In this document: positions 22,481-35,777 of the stretch, one piece after another
Layout: each line of letters opens with the position of its first letter
Numbering within the stretch: position 1 is the stretch's first letter
NCBI GenBank assembly: GCA_014904985.1
Contig: MU128928.1
Location: 356,690-420,689, forward strand
From: Hydnum rufescens UP504
Taxonomy: Eukaryota; Basidiomycota; Agaricomycetes; Cantharellales; Hydnaceae
Direction: 5' to 3'
Length of the DNA: 64,000 nt
Position numbers and translations under genes: made by a program
Notes under the pieces: model-generated
Databases searched by the model: none
What the model was told of the DNA's origin: nothing
What the model saw: the letters and a program-made list of their open reading frames with translations, nothing else

Positions 22481-25391
22481 GACTGACTTAATCTGTGTTT
22501 TGTCGATATATGGGAACGATATCGAAGATTGAGAAGCTGGAGGTGAAGTGCAGTCGGCCTTTGCCGGTTCTTGCGGCGCTCACCTCGAAATGGTATCGCC
22601 ATCGGCACTGGCCTCATTGCCATCAGTTATATCGCGTGTCGTCACGTATCAGGGTCTGCACTGTCATGTGTGGGAGTCTTAGGCGCGATTATCTCCAGGT
22701 CCATTTTAAAATATTCTCTGAACCCTGGAGCTTCCAACAGATAGTCATCGCTTTTCATCGCTTTTCCCACCCGGTACCGAGAAGTCGATCCGAGATATTC
22801 GCTAGACCGGAAAGCACGGACAGGACTCCCGGGTACACAACTTCCTGCTCCGAAGAAAAGGATGGTATCGGCCTAATTCGCTCGCGCGCTTTCGAATGCG
22901 AGATTGCAAACAGCAAATGGCAAGTGTCTAGGCCTCCGTATGCTTCAGCATAAAGTCCCCAGCTGCTTTCTCGCCATGGCTCGCCCAGGAATATATGACG
23001 CCTGGGCAGAATGTTTTGGTTCGTCCTCTGTACGCTCGGATAGAGGACTGTCGCGCCACCATCGTCGTCTATGATGGCGATTCCCCCATGCGATCCTTGC
23101 CTTGATGCGGTATTTTTGGCGTGCGCAAATGTCACGTCCCAGGGACAGCGGACAGAAGTCCTAGAATAAAAAAGGGCATGAAAAAGGTAAATTCCACTTG
23201 CAAATAGGCGATCATTTTCGCTCCGGACCCGGGGCATTCAATGACTACATTGACGATCTCATTCTTTGGTTACCGACGTTGGTTGTATGCATTAAACTGG
23301 AGCGTGCCGCTTTGAAATTGCACCGGTATCCTATGCACTCGAGTCGTGCCGTGATTACCCCCTCGATGATTCAGGATGACTCACCATTTTCCGTATCTAT
23401 CTTATCTGCGTGGGTGTTGATGTCGAGCTCAGACGTATTTCCCGTTCTACCGTTACGGAGCCTCGAAGGATGGGGCTCTCCTTCATCCTCGCACCTATGA
23501 ACAGTCAGGTACATCCCCCTTGGTTATCGAAGCACGAGTCGCTGCCAGATTTTTTTCCCCTTTCGGGTTAGAACTTACACGCCCTGGTTCTGCCGTGCGA
23601 AGACCCCGATGGAGACAATCTTCTTCCCCCCCCCTTTCTAATACACCTATTCTGACAGACCGTGCATTTACATTAAAATTGGCAGCAGGCGAGAAAATCG
23701 CGGCAGAGTCGCCTGAATAAATATAAGAGGCGCCCAAATAAGCGCCACTCCGGGAGTTGCCATATCCGTACTCTCCAATAACGCGCCTTGCACTCGAATG
23801 GCATTCACTCTTTGTACCTTCGGCGTCAACTTTACAAGGGGAGGACATTCGCAATTCTCGAGTGGAATCGATTGCAAAGCTGCTGGAAAGAAGAGAGGTG
23901 TCGCTTCGCATTGGACCTTGGATACTAAAGTGCGTGGGGCCGCCATTGAGCTTATCAGCTGACTGGCCAACCGATCGCCCTAGGCGGCGAACAAACGTGG
24001 ACGCCGAAAAATAAAAGTAGCCCGCCCCCACTCCTCGCAAGGCCTAGATCATCACCTGATAACGGTCTGCCCATTTAATATTTCTCCCAGCTCCCAGTTT
24101 TCCCGACTGGGCCCCTCTTCCCTAATGTATGCAAACACGTACAGGAACACGATCGTACAGATGACTCATGAGAATCCAGGTCCCCCGACATCTTCGAGTC
24201 GTCTCCCCCTCGGTACTTCTGTGATCTTCGTCAGTCTGGATAAGCAAGACAGGGCCGATCTTGACGTCGACACCCATTTGTATATCTCTCTCCCTCTTCG
24301 GTGGCCCCTCCCTCTCATGATCCCCATCCCTACCCATGGGAGCTCCCCAAGGCACCGAGCCACATTTTCCTCATCAAGTCCGGCAATCCCAATCCCACAC
24401 GAACCCCTGTAAATGCCATCAGAATGTAATCCTTATCCATTACTGTAACTGTGAATATTCTCGCTATCTCTCTTCATTGACAAAGCGTCTCAATTGCAAT
24501 TGTCTCCCGGTCCGGTCCGAACACACCGGTCACTCCAAACACACCACTCACTCCAAAAATCAACACTCCCTTCACAAGTAGGGACCGAGCTCGCGACACA
24601 CCCACTTATCCTTCAAACAGGAATATAATATTCACCCCATGGCCAATAATAACACCCCCCACCCCCCCCAAAAAAAAAAGCCCCCAATTAATTATCATTC
24701 CGTGCCCAACTGGTGCCGACGATCGCGACTACTCTTTCCTCTTTTTGTGTTTCTGATCCTTGTTTCTCGGAGCGGAGGTTCGACAAATGACCTTTTGCCT
24801 TTTTTACCCTTTTTTTTTTTACCGTAATCAGTCACTTATTTGTAATTTTAATCCGAGCCGTCCCGTATCTCGCGCGAGAAATAGGGCATAAGAACTGAGT
24901 GAGGAAGAGGCTGGGGATCGATGCAATTGCAAAGGAGAGCGGTGTGCGGGTGCACAACTCTTCCGAAATAATGGGCATAAGCGTGCTACCTGAGGGCGCG
25001 ATGCGATTCAAGGAAGCCAGGCGACGTTGATCGAAAAGGGCACAGACATCTTAATGAATCAAGTGAGAGATTTGAGAACAGTGAATCCAATGATTTCCCC
25101 AAGACAAGATAGGAAGCACAAGAGTTCCAGAAAAACAGCTACACTCCGAAAACGAAAAAAAATAAACCTCTGATGAGTGCTAAGAAACGTATGAGAGAGA
25201 AAGCAAGCACATGTGAATGGATGTGGTGGACGATGAGCGATGGGCCGGAACAAGAGCACGAAAATCAAAATATTAGAGTCAAGTGAAATATATAGAGTAG
25301 ACCGCGTGGGGTTGCAAAGTGATGACAAGGGCACGAAGGGAAAACAAAGGAAATCCACCAGTAACACAGGATAGAGATAGAAAAAAAACGT
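22481..25391. other. long region without a recognised gene
   Basis: Two sizeable minus-strand open frames occur at 22755-23237 (160 codons) and 23495-24040 (181 codons), with possible splice sites between them. Neither shows a motif I can name, so a fast-evolving gene transcribed away from the eIF4E 5' end is possible but unproven. From about 24.1 to 25.4 kb the DNA is pyrimidine-rich with long C, A and T runs and shows no coding signal. Confidence 0.35.
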
Positions 25392-27035
25392 TCACGATCG
25401 AATGAACAATTCGACAGGAATAGAGCCCCGTACTGGAATGCTCTTACTGCCCCCATCGCTCCCTGACGTACTCCCGCTTCGATGTCGACTCCGTCGCGAT
25501 CTCCCACTCGTGCTCGAGCCGGAGGATGAAGAGGAAGAAGACACGGACGAAGAAAGAAATTCTCCGTGTATGCTACTCATGGACGATCGAGGCGAACACG
25601 AGGGCTCGACAGTGAATGCAGAGGTGGAGGGCGAGGTACGTCTCGTGGCGGACGAGATGGCAGAGTTCAATGACCCCACGGACGCTGAGCTCCCGCCTGA
25701 TCCTGACTCTGATCGGGACCCTGAGTCTGAATTTGACCGGCTTCGTGACACAGATCGAGAAGGAGGTAGTGATGGTAGTGGTGGGGGTGGGGGGGATATT
25801 GGGGTAATGGGAATTCTTGGCGAGGGCGTCGGAAGCGGTACTAACTCAAAATCAAGATGTGATTTGGGTGGTGTGGGGGGCTGTACTTTGCGCGGACGCC
25901 GGTCGCGCTCGTAATCTGAGGGGAATGGAGAGGGAGGTGGGCTGATAGTGGAGACGGATGGGGAGTGTGTCAATGAAGAGAGACGCGGAGAAGGGAGAAT
26001 TGGAGGCGGTATTGTAGACTGCCTATTCTTCAGTATGGATCTCGGCGGTGAAAGTGCAGCTGCAGCCGACAGGACAGGTGGGGAAGTAGGCGGCGGAGAG
26101 CGAGGGGTGAGTGTTGGATGCGCAGGCCGCGGAGGGACCGGCGGCTTTTCGAAAATGGAGTCAATTGTTTCTCGCCATGGCGATGAAGGTGTGGTTGGGG
26201 TGCGCGGGTAAACTGAAGAGATTTTGCGAATGAATTCCTCATCAGACGACGTTGGTGAAGAAGTATCATCGAGGGGTTCGGGTTCAGAGCTGTTGCGAAG
26301 ACCGATCCGGCCATACGGGAGTTGTCGCTTGCGGCGTACGGGGTGTGCCGCAGGGACTGGTGGCAGTGGCCCCAACGGTGGTGGACGAATAGTGAGCGAT
26401 TTGGGCGCAGACAGGACTCGTTGGGGAGGACGTGGTGCTCGACGGGGACTGAGGAATAAGTCTTTCGGTGCAGGGCGGATCGTAGTTGGGGGGAGAGGAA
26501 AATCTCTCAGCAGCTGGAAGAGTGATTCTTCCTCGTGAGACGGCGCGTTATGTGCATGCTGGACATGGTTGGGAGCAAGAGGCGAGACTGGGGTACTGGG
26601 AGAGAGAGGGAGACGCGGGGAAATTGGAGAGTGCGCCACGGATACGTTCTCGCGAAGCACCTCGAAAACTTGGGGTTCCTCTTCATCATCAAACGCGTCC
26701 ACCTCTTCATCTGTCTCACTTGGTGTGCGCTTGGCCTTGGTGGATGGGCCTGCATTGCGGTTTTCGTCTGTTTCCCTTACGGGGGAGAGGAGAGACTGAG
26801 AGACACGGGGAACAAGGAGACGATGCCTGCGTGCGCGGGGCGTGGAGGGTGTATTGTCTCTAAAGAGAGTGGACTTGGGGAGGAATGAGTCCAGTTCAGG
26901 CGAGAGGAGGACAGAGATAGTGTCATTTCGTGGGTAGAGATTGAGCGGGGGTGGCGCAGAATTGATGGCATGAGGGGCTGGTCTTCTGTCGCTGCCACCA
27001 GTACCGAGAAGGATCAGTGTCGGTAGATTGTTTTA
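25392..27035 (-). CDS. Ser/Pro-rich low-complexity protein
   Basis: An uninterrupted minus-strand frame runs from about 27035 to the stop at 25392, more than 540 codons. The first part includes APPPLNLYPRNDTISVLLSP and RDNTPSTPRARR. The middle has a short acidic block (DAFDDEEEP) and many SP/TP sites with PPPP runs. The C-terminal part is a Ser-rich tract followed by RSRRSRHRSGS. No ATG occurs near the 5' end of this frame, so an upstream exon must supply the start; an acceptor near 26996 is possible. No folded domain is recognised. Many SP/TP sites suggest a phosphorylated, disordered nuclear or cytoskeletal regulator, but that is a guess. Confidence 0.55.
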
Positions 27036-27139
27036 GAGTGGATGTTATAGAAGAGAAATAATAAGGATAGGATACGGTGCACCCGAGGTGGTGGTGAAAA
27101 GGAAGGTAACAAAGAACGGATTCATTTTTCTTGTTCAAA

Positions 27140-29468
27140 ACAAACTGAATAGAATACAGACAAAGCCAACCCCTTGTTCTCTTTCATTGTTGTTGTTCTC
27201 CCTTTCTTTCTTTTCAAGTTTAACAGGCCACGCCCTCGTCGCGTTGCAACCCACGCTCCATCTCTCACAAAAGGGGGATGGGAAAAAAATGAGAACCAAA
27301 ACCAGGCGGGGATCAGACGGTGCCCGAGACACAAGGATGTCATGTCGAAAACCCGGCGAGCTCATCCTCAACGCCGCCGCCAAGGCTAGGAGCGTAGACG
27401 GCGTCAGTCAGCGTGTCGTGCGCAGTGGCACAGCCATAATGCTTCCCTTTGTCTTACAGTCATGTCGTTGTGGACATTATGTCATGAAGCCCTCGGATCT
27501 TCGCAATCTCCCTCCAAGGAACAAGAGCGAACAAGGGCCGAATTCCTGGTGCTCTTTCGTCTTTGCCTTTGCATCCCCTTTTGAGCGAGAACAAGGGTTA
27601 CCTGGGCTGTCCTTCTTACATCAAGGGTAAAGTCAATTCTACTCAGTTCTGACCCCAAGCCACTGATAAAGGTGTATATGTATCTTTCGCTTTGCACTTT
27701 GCACTTTCTTGGAACAGGGCCCTAAAAAATTGTAGAAAACCCGGGAAGGGCCATCTCGGTGATTTTCGGCCATGTTTTGGCCACGTTTTGGCTGGAAACG
27801 AGCTCGGATGTACGATTATTACACCCCAAATTTTTGAATCCCCTCGTACTGCGGGTGATTGTTGGCTCCGGCGTTTTGATTTTTATCTCCTGCAAATTTA
27901 TCTTTTGATCCATAGGAACGCGAATCGATCGCGGGCCGTGCTTGGCGCCATTCTCATGAAGAATGGGACGAAGGACATATTTCAAGTCCTTTGGTACATA
28001 CGAATCCTGGTAAGGATGAGGGTTTCATCCTGTCAGGAGGGGTTGAGTGTGGTTTCAGGCATTTGGGGTCCCTCCGGGGCTCACGGAAGTCATGGATGCC
28101 TAAACCGTACTCGGGACTTTTTGCGCGACTTGTGCCCCTCCACTTCCCTGGCGCTTCTGTAATGTTTTTGTTATGACTCAAGGGTCCCGGTGGCCCGTGA
28201 ATGGCTGGGAGTCGCATAGACCCGCGATTGCGCGAATGATCAGTTAAGGGAGGTCTTCCGGCCCCTTCATAACCGGCATGACAGGGGATTCTTTCAAATT
28301 GGCCTTTTTTGCCTCGATTTTGAATAGGAGTCTTATTGTACTTGGATTATTACAGTACTAGTATTGTTCGGCGGAAGGACAGCCTGTTTTGGCTTTCGCA
28401 ATTATTACAGTATGATATGCCTTCTTTTCATCCATGCTAAGCTTGGATTAACCCGGCAGCATCTAGTAGTGCCAGATAGTTCCCCAACCTGCAATTGTCT
28501 GCTACACACACACTGATTGGATCCAGACAATTTATTACCATCTTCGAAACGACAAGAAGCGAGATTATGACGCGCGAGAATTGTGGGGTAAGATACTATC
28601 GGTATACAATAACAGGGCCTCAGTTTGTGCCTTGCCAGTGAAATATCAACACCTAACAGAGCTTAGCACTGCTCATCGTGTGAAAGGGTCCGTCCAAGGC
28701 AGAATCCCACAGACGATAATTGAAAATTAATCGATTGTCCTCTGCCGAGAGCCCCAAGCGTCTCGAGGGGGGTTGGGTGAAAGCAATTACGAGGCGAGAT
28801 GCACTCTTCATTATATAAGCATTGCTTCCTTAGCCGGCAGTCCCCGTTGTACAGATCTGATCACGAGGCTAGAAAGTAGGTCAGTTTGTGTGATCGCAAT
28901 TTATACCAGGAGTAAACTCTCGTGACCCGTAAGACTGATTACTTACCACGGAAAGTTTTACTGAGGCTGATTCACGGGAAGCAAGATCAGGAAGGTCAGG
29001 AAAGTCATCGGCCCGATCCGCAGGTCAGGAGGTTGTTTTGGGGGTCTCAGAAACATCCGAACTTGGTATTAGGCTATGACGTGAGTTTTTCCAGAAGCTT
29101 ACTTGTGCTCAGCATGCTCAGTAGGATAAATACGGTAGATTTCACTTCAACATCCATAGAAGGTTTCACCATGAAGCAATACCAAATATAGCCTTATGAC
29201 ATGTGCTCTGCCTTTAGCTGACTCTACATCCCAGAGGCCTATACATGGAAGAGGCAGTTTCAGTGCTTTGACGGTTGATTTTCAGTGGCACCGGCTAAAC
29301 TAAGATAGGTGCACATGCACAATACCTCTCCAATTGTACCCTCAACTCAATTTTTGATTCTCCCATGACGGTAGTGGCCTTGAATAGATAGGAATATCAT
29401 GGGATGCGTCGAATTTTCATGTAAGCTTTTTCAGCAAGTAAATTAGGCATTGTAGGCTATACTTCTTA
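27140..29468. other. region without a supported gene
   Basis: Short open frames exist on both strands (for example 27692-28162 plus), but I recognise none of them. I find no inverted terminal repeats or RT/integrase motifs. Confidence 0.35.
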
Positions 29469-32400
29469 CTACCCCAATCTAACGGTGAATCCCGCACTTA
29501 AGGGAATAGACACCAAAGCCTTGACGACCTTCTTCCCGCTGTCGTATGAGTAACTCGACACTCTTTGTCCATTCACTTGCACCGTCTTCGGGGCCCTGGA
29601 CACCCCAAGGAAAGACACAGTCGCCACCTTGTTCGTCGACGCAAAGGTCCCAGATGCCGTCAAGGTGCCGCTCTTGTACGAGAACGAAACCCAGGTGGTA
29701 GGCTGCGTCTGGGTGATACTCACACCGTCATCAATGTACAGGCTTCCCGATGCAGAACCATCTACCCCGGGCGCGACGACAATTTCGAAATCAAGTTGGC
29801 GCAGCTGCGCAGTCGTATTCGCAGACGACTGACGGAGAGGGATAACAGCACCCCCGCGGATATATACGGGGATACTGGTGAACGGGACGTTGCTAAGGTG
29901 GACCATAGATCCTGTCCCTTGAATAGGCGCGTAGGTGAGGAAGTCGTAGAAGTTGTCCTTCGGGAGATAGATTGTCACGGACACCGCATTTTCACCAGTC
30001 ACTGGAGAGCTAGAAAGGTCCAAAACGGGAACGTCAACGAGATTGACAATGGTACCAGGAGGGAAGACGTACACAAGGATCGAGTCTCCGTAGAAAAATT
30101 GAGTGTCGATACCGAAGGTGTTCTGATCTTGAGGGTACTTGAAGAACAACGGGTTGAGCACAGGGGAACCATCCAGGTGTGCTTGGTGGAATGCAGTGTA
30201 GATGTAATCCAATAATCGGTATCTATGACAAGTGCACAGGTCAGAAATACATCAAGAACAAGAGCACATGTTCATCACCTCATGCTGATGGCATTCTTGG
30301 CCGCAGTTGCAACCATGGGCCACCGGTAGAATTCCTGAGAAACACTTCCAAGCTCATTGTGCTATTGGGGGTCATTCACTAGCCCGTTCAATAGCGGAGC
30401 CAAGACGCACTCACGTTGCGGTAGAAGGGTCCAAAGGCACCCAACATTGCCCACCGTGCGCACAGGTTCTGCGATACGTTACCTCCGAAACCACAGATAT
30501 CCGCTCCAACCATGGGAATTTGGTAAATCGTCGCGAAGCCCAGCATTCCCGCCTGAATGGCACCAAGATCCAAGGTGAAATGACGTCTTAGATTTGGAAG
30601 AATAGAACCCCCACTCACGATCGAGTTCACGTAATGTGGCCAGTCACTGACATTGTCTCCAAGCCATTTGCCAACCTTCGACCCCGCACCAGCAAAAGTC
30701 GAACGGGTGATGACCATAGGGCGCACCCCAGGCTTCCTCGCGAGCAGAGCGTCATGCGTCTTCACACTCATCATTGTCCCGAAAAGGTTGTGCGCATCGT
30801 ATTCAGTAACACCCCCATAATGTACGATATCAGTATTAGCAGTGTGATCGCTGAGGCTCTGGGTGGCGGTGTGGATTGCGTAAGGCGGGAAGAGGAGGTT
30901 CGGACCACTTGCGGTTTGTGCCCTCTTGGTAATAACAATGGGGGCATTCGGTGGAGGCGGGGACGTCTTGCGAGGGGGTGGGAGACCTTGAAGAATAGCC
31001 TGTCCGAATGGATCTGTGCACGGGTAAGAGCAAAACTACGAAAGGTTTCAGCATAGGGAATGCCAGGGGAAACGTTAGCTTACGTTCGCCGGCTCGTTCA
31101 TGTCGATCCATGATCCATCGATATCGAGCCTGAACAAATGGACGGCCCCTCAGTATCACATAGAAGAGGTATGAAGAATCGTAGAGCATACCCAGTGTTC
31201 GGGTTAAAGAACTGCGTAAACTGACCCGTCCAGTAATTTGACGCGTTAGGGTGAAACCAATCGGGATACACAACGACACCCGGCCAAACGACACCAAGGA
31301 AAGAAGATCCATTAGCCACGCGGAGGAACGCGTTATCGGCTACTCCCTGGTCATATGCAGGATAGTTTTGGTTCGGTTGGTAGGCCACAGCAGGGTCCAC
31401 CATCATGACTGAAGGTACACATATTGAGTCAAGAAAACACATAAATGGACACCTTACTTACCATAATGCTGACCAGCCGCATGCAAAGCACTATGGCGAA
31501 TTCAAACATCAGAGATGATCGAAACCCGCTACGAAGGATTATCTCACCTAATAAAGGCTCTCATCCTGTCCAATGGGAAATACTGAGGATCAATACTGAA
31601 TGTCCTTCGCTTATACATGTAGTCGATATCGGTCCACATCGTCTGGCACACGGCAAGTACAGGTGATAGAGAGGAGAAAATAAACGTAAGTACGAGACAT
31701 ACTTACGCATGAGGACAAGTCACAAACCTCAAGGGGGATACCGGCACGAGAATAGTTGGCAACGACTTGCATAACGTTGACGTAGTCTACCCAGAATAGA
31801 GATCAATAATAATGTTTGGCCAACAAACCGTAGAGACCTTACCAGTATAACCATATCGACATTGATGTAATCCTAGGGCCCAGTATTGAACCTCAGCAGG
31901 AGTACCGACAATCTGAGCATACTGTGTCGCAACTTGAGCGGGAGAAGGGCCTGTGAGACGTATGTTAGGTAGGAACGACGCAATAGATACAGTGCTGCTT
32001 TAGTACCCGCCAAGAAGTACAAGTCTAAGATCCCTCCGATGACGTTGTATTCTACCGAAGTGGTCTTCGACGAGGTCTCCTGATTGATCTTGATGTCCAT
32101 TCCATTGGAATTAAGCAAGAAGACACCATGTGTGCCAGTGGTACGGTGCTCAAAGTAAATGGGGTGGTTCCCATACAAATTCGTATTTGGAGGAACGGAG
32201 CTGCATGAGTGCGCGCGATCAGCGACTCGTGACAAACAGAGAACAGAGTAGACAGGAAACCCACTAGGCATCGCGCGACCATAGAGTGCGTATAAAGTTA
32301 TTGTTCGGGAGACGGAATGTATTGCTGTGCTCTCCCAAACCGTAAATGTTTGCATTGGGGGGTAGGGAACTTACAAAACACGTTTAATTAGAATTCAATT

Positions 32401-33018
32401 AAAAACGACGGTATACTCACGTAGTTTTTAGACGGAGGTATTGCTCTTCGAAAATGAGAGGATTGGTCTTGGACGTGGAAAACAGGACCTCAGACACCTT
32501 GCCAACGCGGATGATAGAGAATGTAAATGGGTTTGTTGTGTAGTTGAACCGGATTGCTGCCTGCTTCGCGTCAACATTGGATGATGGGGGTCGAGGCAAT
32601 ACGTCTTGGGGAACTTGGTACCGCTTTCCCGCGCTGTCTGCAATCTTAACATGGATACGTGAGGCTAGAAGATGGTAGTTCAGTCGGGATCAAAATATGC
32701 CCCCTTCAATACGATCTCACCAGTCTCATATGTAACTTGGAGAGAGAGAGACGTAAGATCAGGACCATACACATTGCATGGAGTGCCAGCTAAGGTCAAG
32801 TCAGCGGTGAGAGAGTAAGGTGTGGTTTGCACATTGGAAGCACGATATCCTGGGCAGCTGTTAAGCTGAGCCTGGGTAGCATTTACGACGCCCTCGGAAG
32901 GGGGGGATGCATCCTCGCGGTTTGCGAGTACAAGGTCGATGTCAGCACGAGCAAGAGTTGTAGCAGAAACGAACGAAAGAGCGTTGAGTGCAACGGCGAC
33001 GATGGCTAGATTACGCAT
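29469..33018 (-). CDS. secreted GH31 alpha-glucosidase
   Basis: The ATG at 33018 opens a signal peptide ([19 protein letters not shown]). The first exon has [10 protein letters not shown] and [12 protein letters not shown], typical of the fungal alpha-glucosidase N-terminal domain. Downstream exons give [52 protein letters not shown], the nucleophile motif [17 protein letters not shown] (around 31100), [10 protein letters not shown], the acid/base Asp in GDNVSDW (around 30650) and [12 protein letters not shown]. The C-terminal beta-sandwich ends at 29469. About a dozen introns are needed. The enzyme releases glucose from starch or maltose-type chains outside the cell. No frame lesion was found in the exons I read, unlike many neighbours. 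Confidence 0.93.
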
Positions 33019-33077
33019 GGTTTAAGATAATTCCCAACTGCGAGAGGTAGGAGGAGCAACAACGCTCCGCGCTCAAG

Positions 33078-33085
33078 TATTTATA
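33078..33085 (-). promoter_or_regulatory. TATA box of the GH31 gene
   Basis: On the minus strand TATAAATA lies 60 bp upstream of the GH31 start codon, in a suitable core-promoter position. Confidence 0.5.
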
Positions 33086-33195
33086 GTGATCAAGAGACAG
33101 TTCAAACATCAATCCCATGTTTTAGTTTTCCCTGAAAGCCAGGCCGACCGGATGCAAATTACTTGAGGCTAATTGTTGATCAGCCAAAGACTTGA

Positions 33196-35777
33196 ATGGC
33201 TCTTCAGGTCAATTCCAGCCTACCCAAAGGACGAATCGCAGCTTTGGATTATGGCAGGGAGCCAGAAAATTATCCGTGGAGACGCGTCCTGCTCGCCGCT
33301 CTCCTCGTCATCGCCTTTCTGTCGAGCGGGAGCGAGTCTCTACCCAAAACATTCGGGTATGTTGGGATATTCCGCTGATGGGCTCCGCAACGATACTGAT
33401 GGGGACTTTATCCCGAAACACCCAAGTTTAACACGGTATTTTCTCGGTGCTGCACCACCTCCCCGAGGACCAATCGATTGGAGCCCTTGTGGGAATGGAT
33501 TTGAGTGTGGCTACCTTGCTGTGCCTCTCGACTACCAGAATGCTACCGCTGGAACGGCTGTTTTGTCTGTTGGGCGCTATTTGGCCACGAACAAGTCACG
33601 CCTGGGCTCTATTTTTGTCAATCCGGGTACATTTCCTCTCGTCAGCACCCGAAAGATTAATAAGTAACCAATTGCGAAACACAAGGCGGACCTGGAGGGA
33701 GTGGCGTCAACTTCCTGTACCGTGCGGGGCCCCAATTATCCGAAGTTTTTGATGGCGCTTACGACATCGTTTGTCCACTACCAGTTTTCCTGTCCGCCCT
33801 GTATTAATTCAATTTCCCCTAGGTGTCTTGGGACCCGAGGTGAGTATTGGGGAGCATTAGAGAATTCAAAATCCTCAACGTCTTGAGCAACAAGGGGGAT
33901 CAACAATACGACGTAAGAGTGCCTCTCGAGTCCGCCTTTCAGGTTTCTTACTCCATGTACAGGCCGCGAGTGGAATGTTTCGAGGACAAACGAGCACAGG
34001 ACCTTTATTATCTAGAGAATGACTCTGCCCTCGAATTTGCCAACCTCACCGACCCGGCCGAATTAGAACGGCTCCGGTCTCAGATCCGGACCAGCAATGC
34101 AGAATCCAAATTACTGGCCCAACTTTGTCATGAAAACTCTGGGGAGACATTGAGACACGTAGGAACGACTACCGTTGTTCGTGATCTCGAGTATTTTTCT
34201 AGTGTCGTAGAGGGAAAAGATACCCCAGTGTAGGTCTGCACCGCAGTATAAGCTCTACTATATGCTTACAAATCCCACGTCCACTAGCAACTATGCTGGA
34301 TTCTCCTATGGCAAGTGGCAGTTGGGAATCGGTTAGTGTACTTACCTAATCACGACCCTTATTTCAGGTACTGCGATTGGGGCCTACTTTGTCAACCTGT
34401 TCCCAGATCGTGTAGGACGGGTCCTCATCGACGGCGTGGTTGTGCGTACGCTACTCCCGTTCCTCCATACTGTAACGGGTCTAAGGCCATGGACTAGGAT
34501 CCTCTCCTTTGGGCCAACGTGCCTGCCTACACATGGGGTCCTATTGATTTCATTGACAGTGAGAAGGCCTTCCAGAACTTCGTGGAATCCTGCGTAAAGG
34601 TGTGTATTATTCACTACAAGCTTTGATGATCTACCTGCGGATCCCGTAATTTTGACAACAGGCTGGACCTGATCGATGTGTTCTCGCAAATAATGCCACA
34701 GGTGCATCTCAACTCAACAGGAAGATCCGCACTTTACTTCTTGAGCTCAGCAAGCACCCTCTTCCTGTTCCACACAGTACTCGCCCAGGTCTCTTGCGGG
34801 GGAGTGATGTAAGAGGTGCCTTATTCATTTATTGATGTCTCTGTGCAACACAAGGATTGAGATCTATTTAAGATGCCATATTCTCGGGTATGTACAGGCC
34901 GCGGGGCTGGCCAGGACTCGCGCGGCTCCTCGAGGCAGCGCTCTCTGGGGATGGGGCTCCCATCCTGAATTTGAAGCAAGGCGGTCTCAATCTCAGTGAC
35001 ACCACTAGCCCTCAAACAACAGGATCAGCAATATATGCTGTAACATGCACTGACGGACCCCCTCTCGCCAACAAATATTCTGACGAAGAGGTTGTGGACT
35101 TGTTGGTGAACGCGGCTGTCGATACATACGACCGTTCGAGCACGATGTTCGCCGGTCTTGCCGCGGAGCCTATTTGTTTCCATTGGAAGGCTCGCGCAAG
35201 TGAGAGGTTCACTGGGCCGTTCAATTCGAGCCTGGCAAATCCGATTCTTATTATTGGGAATACTGCCGATGTAAGTTGGTATCACCGGACCGTGGTGCTC
35301 CAGGATGCTGACAGCAATCACTTGCCATAACTTTAGCCTATTTGTCCGCTTGTAATGCTCAAGTCGTCAATGGATTGCTCGCCAATGACTCACGACTACT
35401 AATCCAGGATGGTGCCGGAGTGCGCTATACGTCTCCCTTTGATCAACTGGTAGACTAACAGATGTGACTCTTCCTCGATTTAGCACTGCTCCCTAGCGCA
35501 AGTCTCACTGTGTACTGGCAAAGTATTACGCGAATATTTCCTTGAGGGGAAACTGCCAACGAACGGTAAAGTATGTGGAACGACGGAAATTCTCTTCCCG
35601 CCATCGCCTTCAGACTCAATAGACGGGTCCATTCTTGGACATGATGCTGCGCTGTTTGATATGGAGGGTGTAGAGAGTGCTGAGGACGTGAAACTTCTCA
35701 AGGCAATGAAGGCATTCGGTGAGGCAGCTGAGGAATGGATGAAACCCATGAAAGGGAAATCGAGACCGCAGTTGTAG
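33196..35777 (+). CDS. TAP-like alpha/beta-hydrolase, membrane-anchored or secreted peptidase
   Basis: The ATG at 33196 starts a short cytosolic stretch and one hydrophobic segment (VLLAALLVIAFLSSG). Then follow WSPCGNGFECGYLAVPLDY, SIFVNPGGPGGSGVNF (oxyanion region), VSWDPR, and the nucleophile in NYAGFSYGTAIGAYF. The C-terminal TAP-like domain has NPILIIGNTADPICPL with the acid and HCSLAQVSLCTGKVLREYF with the catalytic His. The stop is at 35777. The family resembles Streptomyces tripeptidyl aminopeptidase. The intron at 34311-34367 has a GC donor (GCAAGT). Two apparent one-base shifts occur, near 33368 (before the SADGLRNDTDG block) and near 35357. Pieces of its 3' end recur three times in the array to the right. 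Confidence 0.85.

Noticed and set aside
25402..25914. Plus-strand open frame rich in Glu and Asp
   Set aside because: It is antisense to the Ser/Pro-rich coding frame; acidic runs are the mirror of Ser codons.
27088..27630. Plus-strand open frame of 180 codons
   Set aside because: No motif and mixed low-complexity sequence; not enough to call a gene.
29565..30215. Plus-strand open frame of 216 codons
   Set aside because: It is the antisense shadow of the GH31 C-terminal exon.
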